From assembly GCA_965246835.1 (NCBI GenBank), contig CBDFFQ010000001.1, positions 186,001-250,000 of the forward strand: a DNA stretch of 64,000 nt, in the 5' to 3' direction. Source of the DNA: JANPPS01 sp965246835 (GTDB lineage Bacteria; Pseudomonadota; Alphaproteobacteria; Acetobacterales; Acetobacteraceae). The notes below the pieces were generated by a model that saw only the letters and a list, made by a program, of their open reading frames with translations, did not search any database and was not told where the DNA came from. A program made the translations under genes and the position numbers. Shown here in pieces: positions 50,642 through 59,409 of this stretch (within the stretch, counting starts at the first letter, position 1; every line of letters begins with the position of its first letter).

Positions 50642-53293
50642 TCATCTCAGTTTTTGAGACGAAAGCCGCGATCGTATCGTTTCGACGGCGGATGCGACAT
50701 TCTCCGCATGTGGGCCGCCGCCTTGCGCCAGGTCGGCGCGACCCCCGCCACCCTTGCCGCCCAGCACCAAACTAGCCGCCCGCGTGATCTCCACCGCGTC
50801 CAGAGCAGGCACCAGATCGGCCGACACCCCGATCACCACGCTCGCCTTGCCATCGGCGACCGAGATAATGGCCGTCACCCCGCTGCCGAGTTCCTTCAGC
50901 GTCGACTCGGCGATGCCCTTCAAGTCACGAGCCGGCACACCTTCCAACAAACGCACCGCAAGCTTGATTCCTGCGATCTCCTCGACCGGACCGGGACCGG
51001 AGCCGGCGGCAAGCTGCCGTTGCAGCTCACCCACCTGCCGCTCCAGCTTGCGACGTTCCTCGACCAACTGGCCGACACGGTCGACCAGGTCGGGAGCCGC
51101 CACGCGCAACAGCCCGGCCACCTCCGACACCCGGCGATCGGTCTCGGCGATCTGGGCCATGGCCGCCCGGCCGGTGACTGCCTCGATCCGGCGAACGCCT
51201 GCGCTGACCGCCGTCTCGGAGGTGATGCGAAACAGGCCGATGTCGCCAGTCCTGTCGACATGCGTGCCGCCGCATAACTCGACGGAAAACAGGGTCGTGC
51301 CATCGGCGCCGGGGCCGCCCATTCCAACCACGCGAACCTCGTCGCCGTATTTCTCGCCGAACAATGCCATGGCGCCCTCCGCCACGGCCGCCTCGGGCGT
51401 CATCAGCCGCGTGGTCACGACGGTGTTCGCCCGGACCCGGTCATTCACCTCAGCCTCGATCAACGCGAGGCTATCCCGGCCGATCGGCGTCGGCTGGCTG
51501 ATGTCGAATCGCAACCGGTCCGGCGCATTCAGGCTGCCGCGCTGGCTGACATGGGCGCCTAGCCGCTCCCGCAATGCCGCATGAAGAAGATGCGTCGCGC
51601 TATGATGGGCGCGGATATTTCGGCGGCGATCATGGTCGACGATCGCGGTGGCCGCGAGCCCCGGGCGGACGGTGCCCGACTCCACCTTACCTGAATGGAC
51701 GAACAGATCGCCCAGGCGGCGATGGGTGTCATGGATTGCCAGCGCGAACCCCTCGCCCATCACCACGCCGGTATCGCCGACCTGGCCGCCGCTTTCGCCG
51801 TAAAAAGGTGTCTGGTTGAGAACGATGGCGACCGATGTTCCGGCGTCGGCCGATTCGACCTCCTGACCATCGACGATCACGGCCAGAATCTCCGCCCCGC
51901 TCGTCTCCGTCGCATACCCGACGAACTCCGTCGCCCCGACACGCTCTTTCACGTCGAACCAAACGCGCTCCGTCGCCGCATCGCCCGTCCCCGCCCACGC
52001 CGCCCGGGCCCGCACTCGCTGCTCCTGCATGGCCGCATTAAAGCCGGTGACGTCCACCGCCAAGCCCTGCTCGCGCAAGGCATCCTGAGTAAGGTCCAGC
52101 GGGAAGCCGAACGTGTCATACAATTTGAACGCAACGCTGCCCGGCAAAGTGCCGCCTGACCCGAGCCGTCCCGTTTCCTCGGCCAAAAGACCCAAGCCGC
52201 GGTCGAGCATCGCCTTGAACCGCTCCTCCTCCAGCCGCATGGTTTCGACGATCAAGGCCTCGGCCCGCGGCAGCTCCGGATACGCCGCTCCCATTTGCCG
52301 GATCAGAGCTGGCACGAGCCGGTGGAAGGTCGCATCCCGTGTGCCCATCATGTGCAGATGGCGCATCGCCCGGCGCATGATCCGGCGCAGCACGTAACCC
52401 CGGCCATCCTTGGACGGCAACACGCCCTCGGCGATCAAAAAAGCCGTGCTGCGGAGATGATCGGCAACCACGCGGTGGCTGGTCTGAAACGGTCCATCCA
52501 CGTCCTGCCCGGCCGCATCCGCACTTGCGACCACCAAGGCCCGCATCATGTCGATGTCATAATTATTGTGCTTGCCCTGCATCACCGCGACGAAGCGCTC
52601 GAACCCCATGCCGGTATCGATCGAGGGGTGCGGCAATGGCGTGCGCGTGCCGGGGGGCGCTTCTTCATATTGCATGAACACGAGGTTCCAGATCTCGATG
52701 AACCTGTCCCCGTCTTCATCGGGGCTGCCGGGTGGGCCGCCCGGGATGCCGGGCCCGTGATCGTAGAATATTTCCGAGCACGGTCCGCAGGGTCCAGTAT
52801 CCCCCATGCGCCAGAAATTATCGGACGTCGCAATACGGATGATGCGATCATCGCCCAGACCGGCGATCTTTCGCCAGAGCGACGCGGCCTCCTCGTCTTC
52901 TGAAAACACCGTCACCAGGAGTTTAGCCGGATCGATGCCGAAATCTTTGGTGAGAAGGCTCCACGCCAGTTCGATCGCGACCGGCTTGAAGTAGTTGCCG
53001 AAGCTAAAATTGCCCAGCATCTCGAAGAAGGTATGGTGACGCGCCGTATAGCCGACATTGTCGAGGTCGTTGTGCTTGCCCCCGGCACGCACGCATTTCT
53101 GGGCCGTCGTCGCTGTAGCATACGGTCGGCGCTCTTGACCGGTGAAGACGTTCTTGAATTGCACCATGCCGCTGTTGGTAAAAAGCAACGTGGGATCGTT
53201 GCGAGGGACAAGAGAGCTGCTTGGAACCCGCTCGTGACCGTTACGGACGAAATAGTCGAGGAACGTGGCGCGAATGTCGTTGCTGCTGACCAT
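50642..53293 (-). CDS. alaS: Alanine--tRNA ligase
   Basis: An 883-residue class II synthetase of normal length. Aminoacylation domain: 'IRATFLDYFVRNGHERVPSS', 'PTLLFTNSGMVQFKNVFTG', 'TTAQKCVRAGGKHNDLDNVG' and 'FWRMGDTGPCGPCSEIFYDH'. Editing domain: 'HHSATHLLHAALRERLG' and 'ELCGGTHVDRTGDIG' (zinc-type His/Cys set). C-terminal glycine-rich C-Ala domain: 'KGGGGRADLAQGGG'. Start at ATG 53293 fits the family; an ATG at 53350 would add 19 unrelated residues. Last gene of recA-cdd-DUF3072-alaS. Confidence 0.98.
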   Translation of the reverse strand: MVSSNDIRATFLDYFVRNGHERVPSSSLVPRNDPTLLFTNSGMVQFKNVFTGQERRPYATATTAQKCVRAGGKHNDLDNVGYTARHHTFFEMLGNFSFGNYFKPVAIELAWSLLTKDFGIDPAKLLVTVFSEDEEAASLWRKIAGLGDDRIIRIATSDNFWRMGDTGPCGPCSEIFYDHGPGIPGGPPGSPDEDGDRFIEIWNLVFMQYEEAPPGTRTPLPHPSIDTGMGFERFVAVMQGKHNNYDIDMMRALVVASADAAGQDVDGPFQTSHRVVADHLRSTAFLIAEGVLPSKDGRGYVLRRIMRRAMRHLHMMGTRDATFHRLVPALIRQMGAAYPELPRAEALIVETMRLEEERFKAMLDRGLGLLAEETGRLGSGGTLPGSVAFKLYDTFGFPLDLTQDALREQGLAVDVTGFNAAMQEQRVRARAAWAGTGDAATERVWFDVKERVGATEFVGYATETSGAEILAVIVDGQEVESADAGTSVAIVLNQTPFYGESGGQVGDTGVVMGEGFALAIHDTHRRLGDLFVHSGKVESGTVRPGLAATAIVDHDRRRNIRAHHSATHLLHAALRERLGAHVSQRGSLNAPDRLRFDISQPTPIGRDSLALIEAEVNDRVRANTVVTTRLMTPEAAVAEGAMALFGEKYGDEVRVVGMGGPGADGTTLFSVELCGGTHVDRTGDIGLFRITSETAVSAGVRRIEAVTGRAAMAQIAETDRRVSEVAGLLRVAAPDLVDRVGQLVEERRKLERQVGELQRQLAAGSGPGPVEEIAGIKLAVRLLEGVPARDLKGIAESTLKELGSGVTAIISVADGKASVVIGVSADLVPALDAVEITRAASLVLGGKGGGGRADLAQGGGPHAENVASAVETIRSRLSSQKLR

Positions 53294-53383
53294 GGCGAGG
53301 AGGGGTGTTCCTGAAAGGGTGCGGCCCCCTGCGTAGCAAGGCCTCCGCACCCTGTCATCCAGGACGCACGTAGCCTTCCAGTC

Positions 53384-53614
53384 TCAGTGGTCTTTGCCCC
53401 GGCCCGTCTTGGCCTGCAACGCATCAATCCGCAGGGACGCCTCGGCCTTGGTCAAGCTTGGGTCGAATGCCTCATTGGCCTCCTCGCACAGCGTCTTGAG
53501 ATAGCTGGCTTGGGCGCCGGTCATGGTTTCATGACCGGTTGTCCAGTCGTGAGGATCCTTTTGCGTGTTGGACGCGGGATTTTCAGGAGTAGGGTTCTTG
53601 GGATTGTCGGGCAT
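53384..53614 (-). CDS. DUF3072 small protein
   Basis: A 76-residue soluble protein: a Pro/Asn-rich start ('MPDNPKNPTPENPASN') and a helical core 'MTGAQASYLKTLCEEANEAF' with 'LTKAEASLRIDALQAKTGRG' matching DUF3072. ATG 53614 chosen over an earlier in-frame start at 53653 that would run into the cdd gene. It lies between cdd and alaS on the same strand. Function unknown. Confidence 0.82.
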   Translation of the reverse strand: MPDNPKNPTPENPASNTQKDPHDWTTGHETMTGAQASYLKTLCEEANEAFDPSLTKAEASLRIDALQAKTGRGKDH

Positions 53615-53649
53615 GACGTCCACAACATCCTGAGCCCTGTTTCGTTCCC

Positions 53650-54087
53650 TCACCGCTGGTAGGGATGGGGCAAAAGCTCCGCGACGGGGACACGGCGGAG
53701 AGCGCCGCCGGGCATGGGGACGATGATGTCGGCCCGCGCATCGAAATCGAGCAGGTTTTCACGACAGGCGCCGCACGGGGCCACGACGGAGATCTCTTGC
53801 ACGGGCTCACCCGGTTTCGGGTGGCGGACGGCCACGGCACATTCGATCGTGCCGTCGCCATCCATCACGACCCGGCCCAACGCCACAGCCTCTGCACAGA
53901 TCGAGAGCCGCCCGACGATGGCGCCGAGGTGGATGCCGGTCCATACCCGCCCGTCGCGACCCCGCAAAGCCGCGGCCACGGTGTGCCAAAACGGACGGTA
54001 ATGCCGGAGCAAGGTTTCCTTCGCGACAGCAATCAACGCCCGGTCGGCCTCGCTCAGGCCATCTGATAAAATCACCTGATCGGGCAT
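53650..54087 (-). CDS. Cytidine deaminase family protein
   Basis: A 145-residue zinc deaminase. The zinc site is 'SICAEAVALG' (C-A-E) and 'VAPCGACRENLLDF' (P-C-x-x-C). The region 'FWHTVAAALRGRDGRVWTGI' and then 'HLGAIVGRLSICAEA' is closer to blasticidin-S-deaminase-like members than to classical Cdd, so the substrate could be a modified base. Its ATG starts immediately after the recA TAA, so it is translated with recA. Confidence 0.88.
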   Translation of the reverse strand: MPDQVILSDGLSEADRALIAVAKETLLRHYRPFWHTVAAALRGRDGRVWTGIHLGAIVGRLSICAEAVALGRVVMDGDGTIECAVAVRHPKPGEPVQEISVVAPCGACRENLLDFDARADIIVPMPGGALRRVPVAELLPHPYQR

Positions 54088-55128
54088 TTATTCAGCCGCT
54101 TCGGCGTCCTCGCCATCATCCGGGGTCGTGATCATGGTATTTGCCACCACACCCGATTGATCGCGAACCTTGCGCTCGATCGTGTCCGCCATCTCACGGT
54201 GATCGCGAAGAAATTGTTTGGCGTTTTCGCGTCCCTGCCCGATCCGCGTGCTGTCGAAGCTGAACCACGCGCCGGATTTTTCGACAACGTTCGCCTTCAC
54301 TCCCAAATCGATCAGCTCGCCTACCTTGCTGATCCCCTCGCCATACATGATGTCAAATTCGACTTGCCGGAATGGCGGCGCGAGCTTGTTCTTCACCACC
54401 TTCACCCGGGTCTGGTTGCCCACAACCTCCTCGCGATCCTTGATCTGGCCGATGCGCCGGATCTCCATGCGGATCGAAGCGTAGAACTTGAGGGCGTTGC
54501 CGCCGGTCGTGGTCTCGGGATTACCAAACATGACGCCGATCTTCAGACGGATCTGATTGAGGAAGATCAGCATGGTGTGCGACTTCGACACGCTGCCCGT
54601 CAGCTTTCGCAAGGCCTGGCTCATCAGCCGGGCATGCAGGCCGACATGGGTGTCCCCCATCTCACCTTCCAACTCGGCCCGTGGCACCAGTGCGGCGACG
54701 CTATCGATGACCACGATGTCCACGGCGCCGGAACGAACCAGGGTGTCGCAAATCTCCAATGCCTGCTCGCCACCATCCGGCTGGCTCAGCAGCAAATTAT
54801 CGACATCCACCCCGAGCTTACGCGCATAGATTGGATCGAGCGCATGCTCCGCATCGATGAACGCGCAGGTGCCGCCCCGGCGTTGCGCTTCGGCGATGGC
54901 ATGCAGGGCTAACGTGGTCTTGCCCGAACTTTCCGGCCCGTAGATTTCAACGATGCGGCCGCGCGGAAGCCCGCCAATGCCCAAAGCAAGATCCAGTCCA
55001 AGGGATCCTGACGGAATGGTTTCGATCTGCTGGTCACCGGCCTTGGCGCCCATCCGCATGATCGACCCCTTGCCGAAGGCTCGCTCGATCTGAGTGAGGG
55101 CGGCGTCCAGGGCCTTGTTCTTGTCCAT
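54088..55128 (-). CDS. recA: Recombinase RecA
   Basis: A 346-residue RecA: strand exchange and LexA co-protease. Walker A 'GPESSGKTTLALHAIAEAQ', Walker B 'VDIVVIDSVAAL', L2/C region 'LIFLNQIRLKIGVMFGNPET', and an acidic tail ('DDGEDAEAAE'). ATG 55128 is preceded by GGAG; the frame continues upstream to 55185 but without family sequence. It has its own LexA-controlled promoter in the 137 bases before it, and the cdd gene starts right at its stop. Confidence 0.99.
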   Translation of the reverse strand: MDKNKALDAALTQIERAFGKGSIMRMGAKAGDQQIETIPSGSLGLDLALGIGGLPRGRIVEIYGPESSGKTTLALHAIAEAQRRGGTCAFIDAEHALDPIYARKLGVDVDNLLLSQPDGGEQALEICDTLVRSGAVDIVVIDSVAALVPRAELEGEMGDTHVGLHARLMSQALRKLTGSVSKSHTMLIFLNQIRLKIGVMFGNPETTTGGNALKFYASIRMEIRRIGQIKDREEVVGNQTRVKVVKNKLAPPFRQVEFDIMYGEGISKVGELIDLGVKANVVEKSGAWFSFDSTRIGQGRENAKQFLRDHREMADTIERKVRDQSGVVANTMITTPDDGEDAEAAE

Positions 55129-55217
55129 TCCAAACTCTCCGTCGGTCTGCTTTCGCGCGTAAGTGGTCGCGTGCCGCTCCTGCAACCATACAGAGCGGAA
55201 CCGGTATACGCACTCCC

Positions 55218-55261
55218 GTTATGGCTGCAAATGAGCGCTCTGACAAGAACGAAGTGTGAAC
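55218..55261 (-). promoter_or_regulatory. recA promoter with LexA (SOS) box
   Basis: On the minus strand TTGTCA (55241-55246) and CATAAC (55218-55223) are spaced by 17 bases as -35 and -10 elements. Directly upstream of the -35, GAAC-N7-GAAC (55247-55261, equal to GTTC-N7-GTTC on the coding strand) is the exact alphaproteobacterial LexA operator. It begins about 120 bases before the recA ATG and 5 bases after the end of the upstream kinase gene. Confidence 0.88.
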
Positions 55262-55265
55262 ACAG

Positions 55266-56012
55266 TCAGGGTTGGGGCGGTAGGGCGGGCAGCCTCATCG
55301 TGATAACGCTTCCGGAGCCCGGATCACTTCGGATCGAGACCTCGCCGCCGGCGGCCCGCGTCACGGAGTCGACAGTGGCTAGCCCGAGCCCGGTCCCACC
55401 TTGGTCACCCCGAGTCGTCACAAAAGGTTCAAGCACGCTACCGATTACCGCTGGTGCGATTCCAGACCCTGTGTCCGCGACCTCGATCTCCACCGCGCCG
55501 GCGGAAAATCCAGCGCTTGCGCGAGTGGTGATGGTGATCACGCCCCCTTCCGACATCGCATCGCGTGCGTTCGTGACGACGTTCAGAATGACTTGGTCAA
55601 AACCCGTCCGATCGATCAGGACGGAGAGAGGGCACGACATGTGACCAACGACGATGGTGATCTCAGGCCCGACAAGTCGCCGCAGCAATGGCAACATCCG
55701 GTCAATCGCGTCCGCTACCACGACGACTTGCTGTGGGGACGGGCGTTGCCGGGCAAACGATAGCAACTTGTGAACCAGGGCGGTGCCATGGGCCACGCTC
55801 GCGCTCAGATCATCGAGCGCGGCGCAGCCTGGGATATTTTCATGCAGCTCGTCCGTCGCGCCAGTGATGACGGCTAGCATGTTGTTCAGGTCGTGAGCGA
55901 TAGCCGTCACGAAATGCCCGACAGTGGCCAGACGCTCCTGCCGGCTAAGGATGTCGTCATGGGACTCCCGTCCCGGCTGAGTGGTGGATGCTTCGTTCAG
56001 CAACGCGTTCAT
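55266..56012 (-). CDS. Soluble sensor histidine kinase coupled to flhB
   Basis: A 248-residue kinase with no membrane segment or recognisable sensor domain. H-box 'GHFVTAIAHDLNNMLAVITG' (phospho-His), N-box 'NVVTNARDAMSEGG', G1 'VADTGSGIAP', G2 'GGTGLGLATV'. The type is like the NtrB/hybrid-kinase core. ATG 56012 overlaps the flhB stop (ATGA), so it is the last gene of the flgB-flgC-fliE-fliQ-fliR-flhB operon. Partner regulator not in the window; a flagellar checkpoint role is inference from position. Confidence 0.88.
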   Translation of the reverse strand: MNALLNEASTTQPGRESHDDILSRQERLATVGHFVTAIAHDLNNMLAVITGATDELHENIPGCAALDDLSASVAHGTALVHKLLSFARQRPSPQQVVVVADAIDRMLPLLRRLVGPEITIVVGHMSCPLSVLIDRTGFDQVILNVVTNARDAMSEGGVITITTRASAGFSAGAVEIEVADTGSGIAPAVIGSVLEPFVTTRGDQGGTGLGLATVDSVTRAAGGEVSIRSDPGSGSVITMRLPALPPQP

Positions 56013-57073
56013 CTCGGACGGCTTTCTTGAGGCATGTGACGCCTTAGGCGCCAAACATACGCAATAATTTCAGCAACCGCCTTGAAGTGCTCCGCCGGCA
56101 CCTCCGAATCGATCGGTAAAGCGTGCAAAGCGCGGGCAAGCGGCGGATTGGCCACAAGCGGTATTCCGTGCTCTGTCGCGACCGCTCTGATTCGCGCTGC
56201 CACGTCGTCTACCCCCTTGGCCACGATCCGCGGTGCCGCTTGTGCGCCACGGTCGTATGTCAGAGCTACAGCGTAATGCGTCGGGTTGGTGATGACCACT
56301 GTCGCTTTGGGAATTGCGGCCATCATTCGGCGTTTGGCCCGCGTAAGGCGAATCTGCCGCAAGCGCGCCTTGAGCCGCGGATCGCCTTCGGCCTCCTTGT
56401 ATTCGTCCTTGATGTCTTGTGCGCTCATCCTCAGACGCCGATGAAATTGGAAGCGCGTCCACCCAAAATCCGCGACCGCGATGATGGCCTGACAGGCCAG
56501 CACGAGCAGGGCCAGATAGGCTAGATCGCGGAGCATGCGATCCAAAAGCACCGATACCGACCACTCGTTGGGCGCCAGTGCTTGTGTCACGACGCCAGAG
56601 GTGGCGCGCCACACCGCCCAGCCCAGAACGACGACTTTCGCCAGGGCTTTCGCAAGCGTGACCACCCCATCCCATCCGAAGATACGGCTCAACCCCCGCA
56701 TGGGGCTGATCCGTCCGAGGTCTGGGATCAAGGCCTTCCGGTTCAGGAAACCGCCGGTCTGCCCGAGCACGGCGCCAACGCTGGTTGCGACCACCACGCC
56801 CATCAACGGAACCACGACGACCAGCAAAGCCCACAGCGCCTGCCGCAGCGCGGCATCTGCCGTCCTATCGTGGGCGCCCAGCATTTGCGCCAAGCTCGCC
56901 ATCAGAGATCGGGCGAAATGCGGCGCTCCCATTACCAAGCTGAGCGTGGCGCCTGCAAGACCTGCAAGCGTGACCAACTCTCGCGATACCGGGCTTTGAC
57001 CCTCCTCTCTGGCGCGGCGTAGCCGAGCTTCGGTTGCAGGAAGGGTCTTGTCATCGCTTTCCTCGCTGGCCAT
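56009..57073 (-). CDS. flhB: Flagellar export apparatus protein FlhB
   Basis: A 354-residue inner-membrane protein of the flagellar type III export gate. N-terminal 'ATEARLRRAREEGQSPVSRE', four hydrophobic segments to about 215, linker 'MSAQDIKDEYKEAEGDPRLK', and the self-cleaving site 'VVITNPTHYAVALTYD' (cut between Asn and Pro), which switches export specificity. ATG 57073 avoids overlap with fliR; an ATG at 57133 would lie inside it. Confidence 0.96.
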   Translation of the reverse strand: MASEESDDKTLPATEARLRRAREEGQSPVSRELVTLAGLAGATLSLVMGAPHFARSLMASLAQMLGAHDRTADAALRQALWALLVVVVPLMGVVVATSVGAVLGQTGGFLNRKALIPDLGRISPMRGLSRIFGWDGVVTLAKALAKVVVLGWAVWRATSGVVTQALAPNEWSVSVLLDRMLRDLAYLALLVLACQAIIAVADFGWTRFQFHRRLRMSAQDIKDEYKEAEGDPRLKARLRQIRLTRAKRRMMAAIPKATVVITNPTHYAVALTYDRGAQAAPRIVAKGVDDVAARIRAVATEHGIPLVANPPLARALHALPIDSEVPAEHFKAVAEIIAYVWRLRRHMPQESRPR

Positions 57074-57084
57074 GCCCGAGCGGC

Positions 57085-57858
57085 CTACAGGCCCGGCAGA
57101 TTGGACCAGGCCTCTCGAACAGCGCTGGACCACGTAGCGAGCAATGTCGTAGCGGCGAGACCAAGCAAGGCGAGGCCGCCCAGTATTTGGCCGGCCGGAG
57201 CGACCGTATAGAGCTGCAATTGCGGAACCAGCTTCGCCAGCAGTCCGAGAGCGGATTGAAGAATAATCGCCGTCAGCAGGAATGGTGCCGCAAGGCCGAG
57301 GGACAAGCCGAAACTCGCCGCGACGGCCCCTGTCATGGTCTCGACCAGCGGACCGGAGGGGAGGAGCGATCCGGCCGGGATGACTTCGTAGCTGCCGGCC
57401 AACGCCGAAATCGGCAGAGCGTACAGGCCGCTCGACAGGATCAGTACCGGGGCGATCAAGCCGAACAGCCTGGCCAACGCCACCGACTGCCCGCCGAAAG
57501 ATGGGTCGTTCTGCACCACGTTGGACAAGCCGGTCATGTAACTGATCAACGATCCCGACATCGTGAGCGCGAGCGACGGCAAACGGGCGAGCAATCCCAG
57601 CATGGCGCCTACAAGTAGCTCGGTTATCACCGAGGCCCCCATCAGCCCCTGGTCTCCCGAATTTTTAATGAGCGGCAGCACGATCGGGAGCAACAGCAGC
57701 GTCAAGGCGAGGGCGATGCCTGCGCGAACCATGGGTGGCGGCTCCGCCTCACCCAATCCTGGCATAAGGACGACAACTCCCGTCACCCGCGACAGAACGA
57801 GCGAGAAGGCCAACGCCCATTCCGGTAGCCTGGCGAGCAGGTCATCGAAGTCGCTCAA
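57085..57858 (-). CDS. fliR: Flagellar export apparatus protein FliR
   Basis: A 257-residue membrane protein with six hydrophobic segments; part of the FliP5Q4R1 export gate. 'SDFDDLLARLPEWALAFSLV', 'RVTGVVVLMPGLGE', 'PPPMVRAGIALALTLLLLP' and 'APFLLTAIILQSALGLLAKL' fit the family. I take the TTG at 57858, which overlaps the fliQ stop (TTGA) and gives the normal length; an ATG at 57954 would lie inside fliQ. Confidence 0.93.
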   Translation of the reverse strand: MSDFDDLLARLPEWALAFSLVLSRVTGVVVLMPGLGEAEPPPMVRAGIALALTLLLLPIVLPLIKNSGDQGLMGASVITELLVGAMLGLLARLPSLALTMSGSLISYMTGLSNVVQNDPSFGGQSVALARLFGLIAPVLILSSGLYALPISALAGSYEVIPAGSLLPSGPLVETMTGAVAASFGLSLGLAAPFLLTAIILQSALGLLAKLVPQLQLYTVAPAGQILGGLALLGLAATTLLATWSSAVREAWSNLPGL

Positions 57859-58127
57859 CGGCCACCGACGGTGATCACGCGTTCCATCAGGCTCTGCGTG
57901 AAGTCGGACATCGTGCCTATGATGAATGGCCCCATGAGCGCAAGCCCGCCGCAAAGGACCAGTAATTTTGGCAAGAAGACGAGTGTCGCCTCATTGACCT
58001 GTGTAACGGCCTGAACGAGTGAGACGACTAGGCCGACGGCCAGCGCGGCCACAAGCATCGGACCACCGATTTTCAAAACGACCCATAGCGCTTCCCGCAG
58101 TGCCGCGCCGACCTCTGCTTCTTCCAC
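57855..58127 (-). CDS. fliQ: Flagellar export apparatus protein FliQ
   Basis: A 90-residue two-helix membrane protein: 'LREALWVVLKIGGPMLVAAL' and 'VSLVQAVTQVNEATLVFLPK' are the FliQ core. Part of the export gate with FliP and FliR; fliR follows with a 4-base overlap. Confidence 0.96.
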   Translation of the reverse strand: MEEAEVGAALREALWVVLKIGGPMLVAALAVGLVVSLVQAVTQVNEATLVFLPKLLVLCGGLALMGPFIIGTMSDFTQSLMERVITVGGR

Positions 58128-58193
58128 AATCTTTCCGATCCCGCTCGTTTCGTTGCGTAAGCAATAGAAGTGGCCCGCCCGGGCCTTTCCACG

Positions 58194-58490
58194 TCAGATC
58201 GGCATCCGCATCACGTCCTGATAAGCGGAGACGACGCGATCGCGGATCGCGACCGCAGATTGTAACGCCATCTCTGCCTGAGACACCGCGGTCACGACGT
58301 CGGTCAGGTTTCCGCCTCCTGCGATCGCCTGCATGCTTTGTGCTTCCGCGGCCTGCCCTGTTTGCACGACAGCGCCTAGAGCCTTCTGCAAAACGTCCCC
58401 GAAGCCCGTCGAAGCCTCGGCGCCGGATTGGACACGGCTGTAGGCGCGTGCCGCTCCTGCTGGGGAAACCGTCAGTGTTGGAACCGTCAT
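58194..58490 (-). CDS. fliE: Flagellar hook-basal body protein FliE
   Basis: A 98-residue protein linking the MS ring to the rod. 'FGDVLQKALGAVVQTGQAAE', 'AIAGGGNLTDVVTAVSQAEM' and 'LQSAVAIRDRVVSAYQDVMR' with terminal 'MPI' are diagnostic. Its start overlaps the flgC stop (4 bases). Confidence 0.96.
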   Translation of the reverse strand: MTVPTLTVSPAGAARAYSRVQSGAEASTGFGDVLQKALGAVVQTGQAAEAQSMQAIAGGGNLTDVVTAVSQAEMALQSAVAIRDRVVSAYQDVMRMPI

Positions 58491-58894
58491 TTCAACAGCT
58501 CGATCGTTCGGGTCAGCATTGTACGACTGACCTCAAGAACATTTAGATTCGCGCTATAGCTACGCTGCGCTTCCCGCATGTCCATAACTTCGACGAAACT
58601 GTTGACATTCGGCGTCTTGACATAGCCTTTTCCGTCGGCCGCTGGATGGGATGGATCAAAGCGAACCGGCAACTCACCCCGATCGGCCGAAATCCCCTTT
58701 ACTCGCACCGTCTCCACCCCCAATTCCCGATCCATCCGGTTTTCGAAGGAAATGACCCGACGGCGGTATGGCTCAACACCCGGGGCGGAGCCGGTCGTGT
58801 CCTGATTCGCCAAATTCTCGGCGATCGTTCGTAGCCGGGTCGTTTGGGCGTCCATTCCACGTGCCGAGATCGCAAGCGCCTTCGCAATGTCCAT
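58487..58894 (-). CDS. flgC: Flagellar proximal rod protein FlgC
   Basis: A 135-residue rod protein. 'ALAISARGMDAQTTRLRTIA' with 'ENLANQDTTG' is the N-terminal flagellar rod motif, and 'YVKTPNVNSFVEVMDMREAQ' with 'RSYSANLNVLEVSRTMLTRT' the C-terminal one. It starts 2 bases after flgB. Confidence 0.97.
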   Translation of the reverse strand: MDIAKALAISARGMDAQTTRLRTIAENLANQDTTGSAPGVEPYRRRVISFENRMDRELGVETVRVKGISADRGELPVRFDPSHPAADGKGYVKTPNVNSFVEVMDMREAQRSYSANLNVLEVSRTMLTRTIELLK

Positions 58895-58896
58895 TG

Positions 58897-59283
58897 TCAG
58901 TTCCTACCAAGCGCGATTCGGAAGAACCCTTGATATTTCCGAAACAGATTCGACACGAGCTCCTGACTGCTCGCGGTATCGGCAACTTTGGCAAGCTGCT
59001 CCTCAAGCGATACCGAGTTCCCGTCCGGAGCGCGTTCACGGCCGCGGGTCGCCTGACCTGACTGGGGTCGCCCGGCACCGGAGAAATGAGCGGGATTCGA
59101 GACTTCCAAGCCTCCGCTTTGACCGAGATGTGCCAGTTCGGCCTGAAACGGCGAGACGTCACGTGCTCGGAAACCGGGGGTGTTCGCGTTCGCAACATTC
59201 TGGGCAAGCACTTCCTGACGGCGTGCGAGCCAAGCCAATTTCCTTTCGGCCAGTTCAACTACTGCCACCGCCTCCGTCCTCAT
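58897..59283 (-). CDS. flgB: Flagellar basal-body rod protein FlgB
   Basis: A 128-residue rod protein: 'LAERKLAWLARRQEVLAQNV' and 'ANANTPGFRARDVSPFQAEL' are the N-terminal motif, and 'NLFRKYQGFFRIALGRN' the C terminus. ATG 59283 has TGGAGG 5-10 bases upstream. First gene of the minus-strand flagellar operon; the promoter should lie in 59284-59400 but I see no clear sigma-54 or CtrA site. Confidence 0.94.
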   Translation of the reverse strand: MRTEAVAVVELAERKLAWLARRQEVLAQNVANANTPGFRARDVSPFQAELAHLGQSGGLEVSNPAHFSGAGRPQSGQATRGRERAPDGNSVSLEEQLAKVADTASSQELVSNLFRKYQGFFRIALGRN

Positions 59284-59409
59284 GCTGTGCCTCCAGAGCC
59301 AAACCCAGCGCATCTTCGGCCCAAATCATTAATGAACAGCTAAGGATGTCAGATGACCGCTTAACGCATCCGCGTATGGCCTCACGCTGATTGCTACTGG
59401 TCTGCCCCG

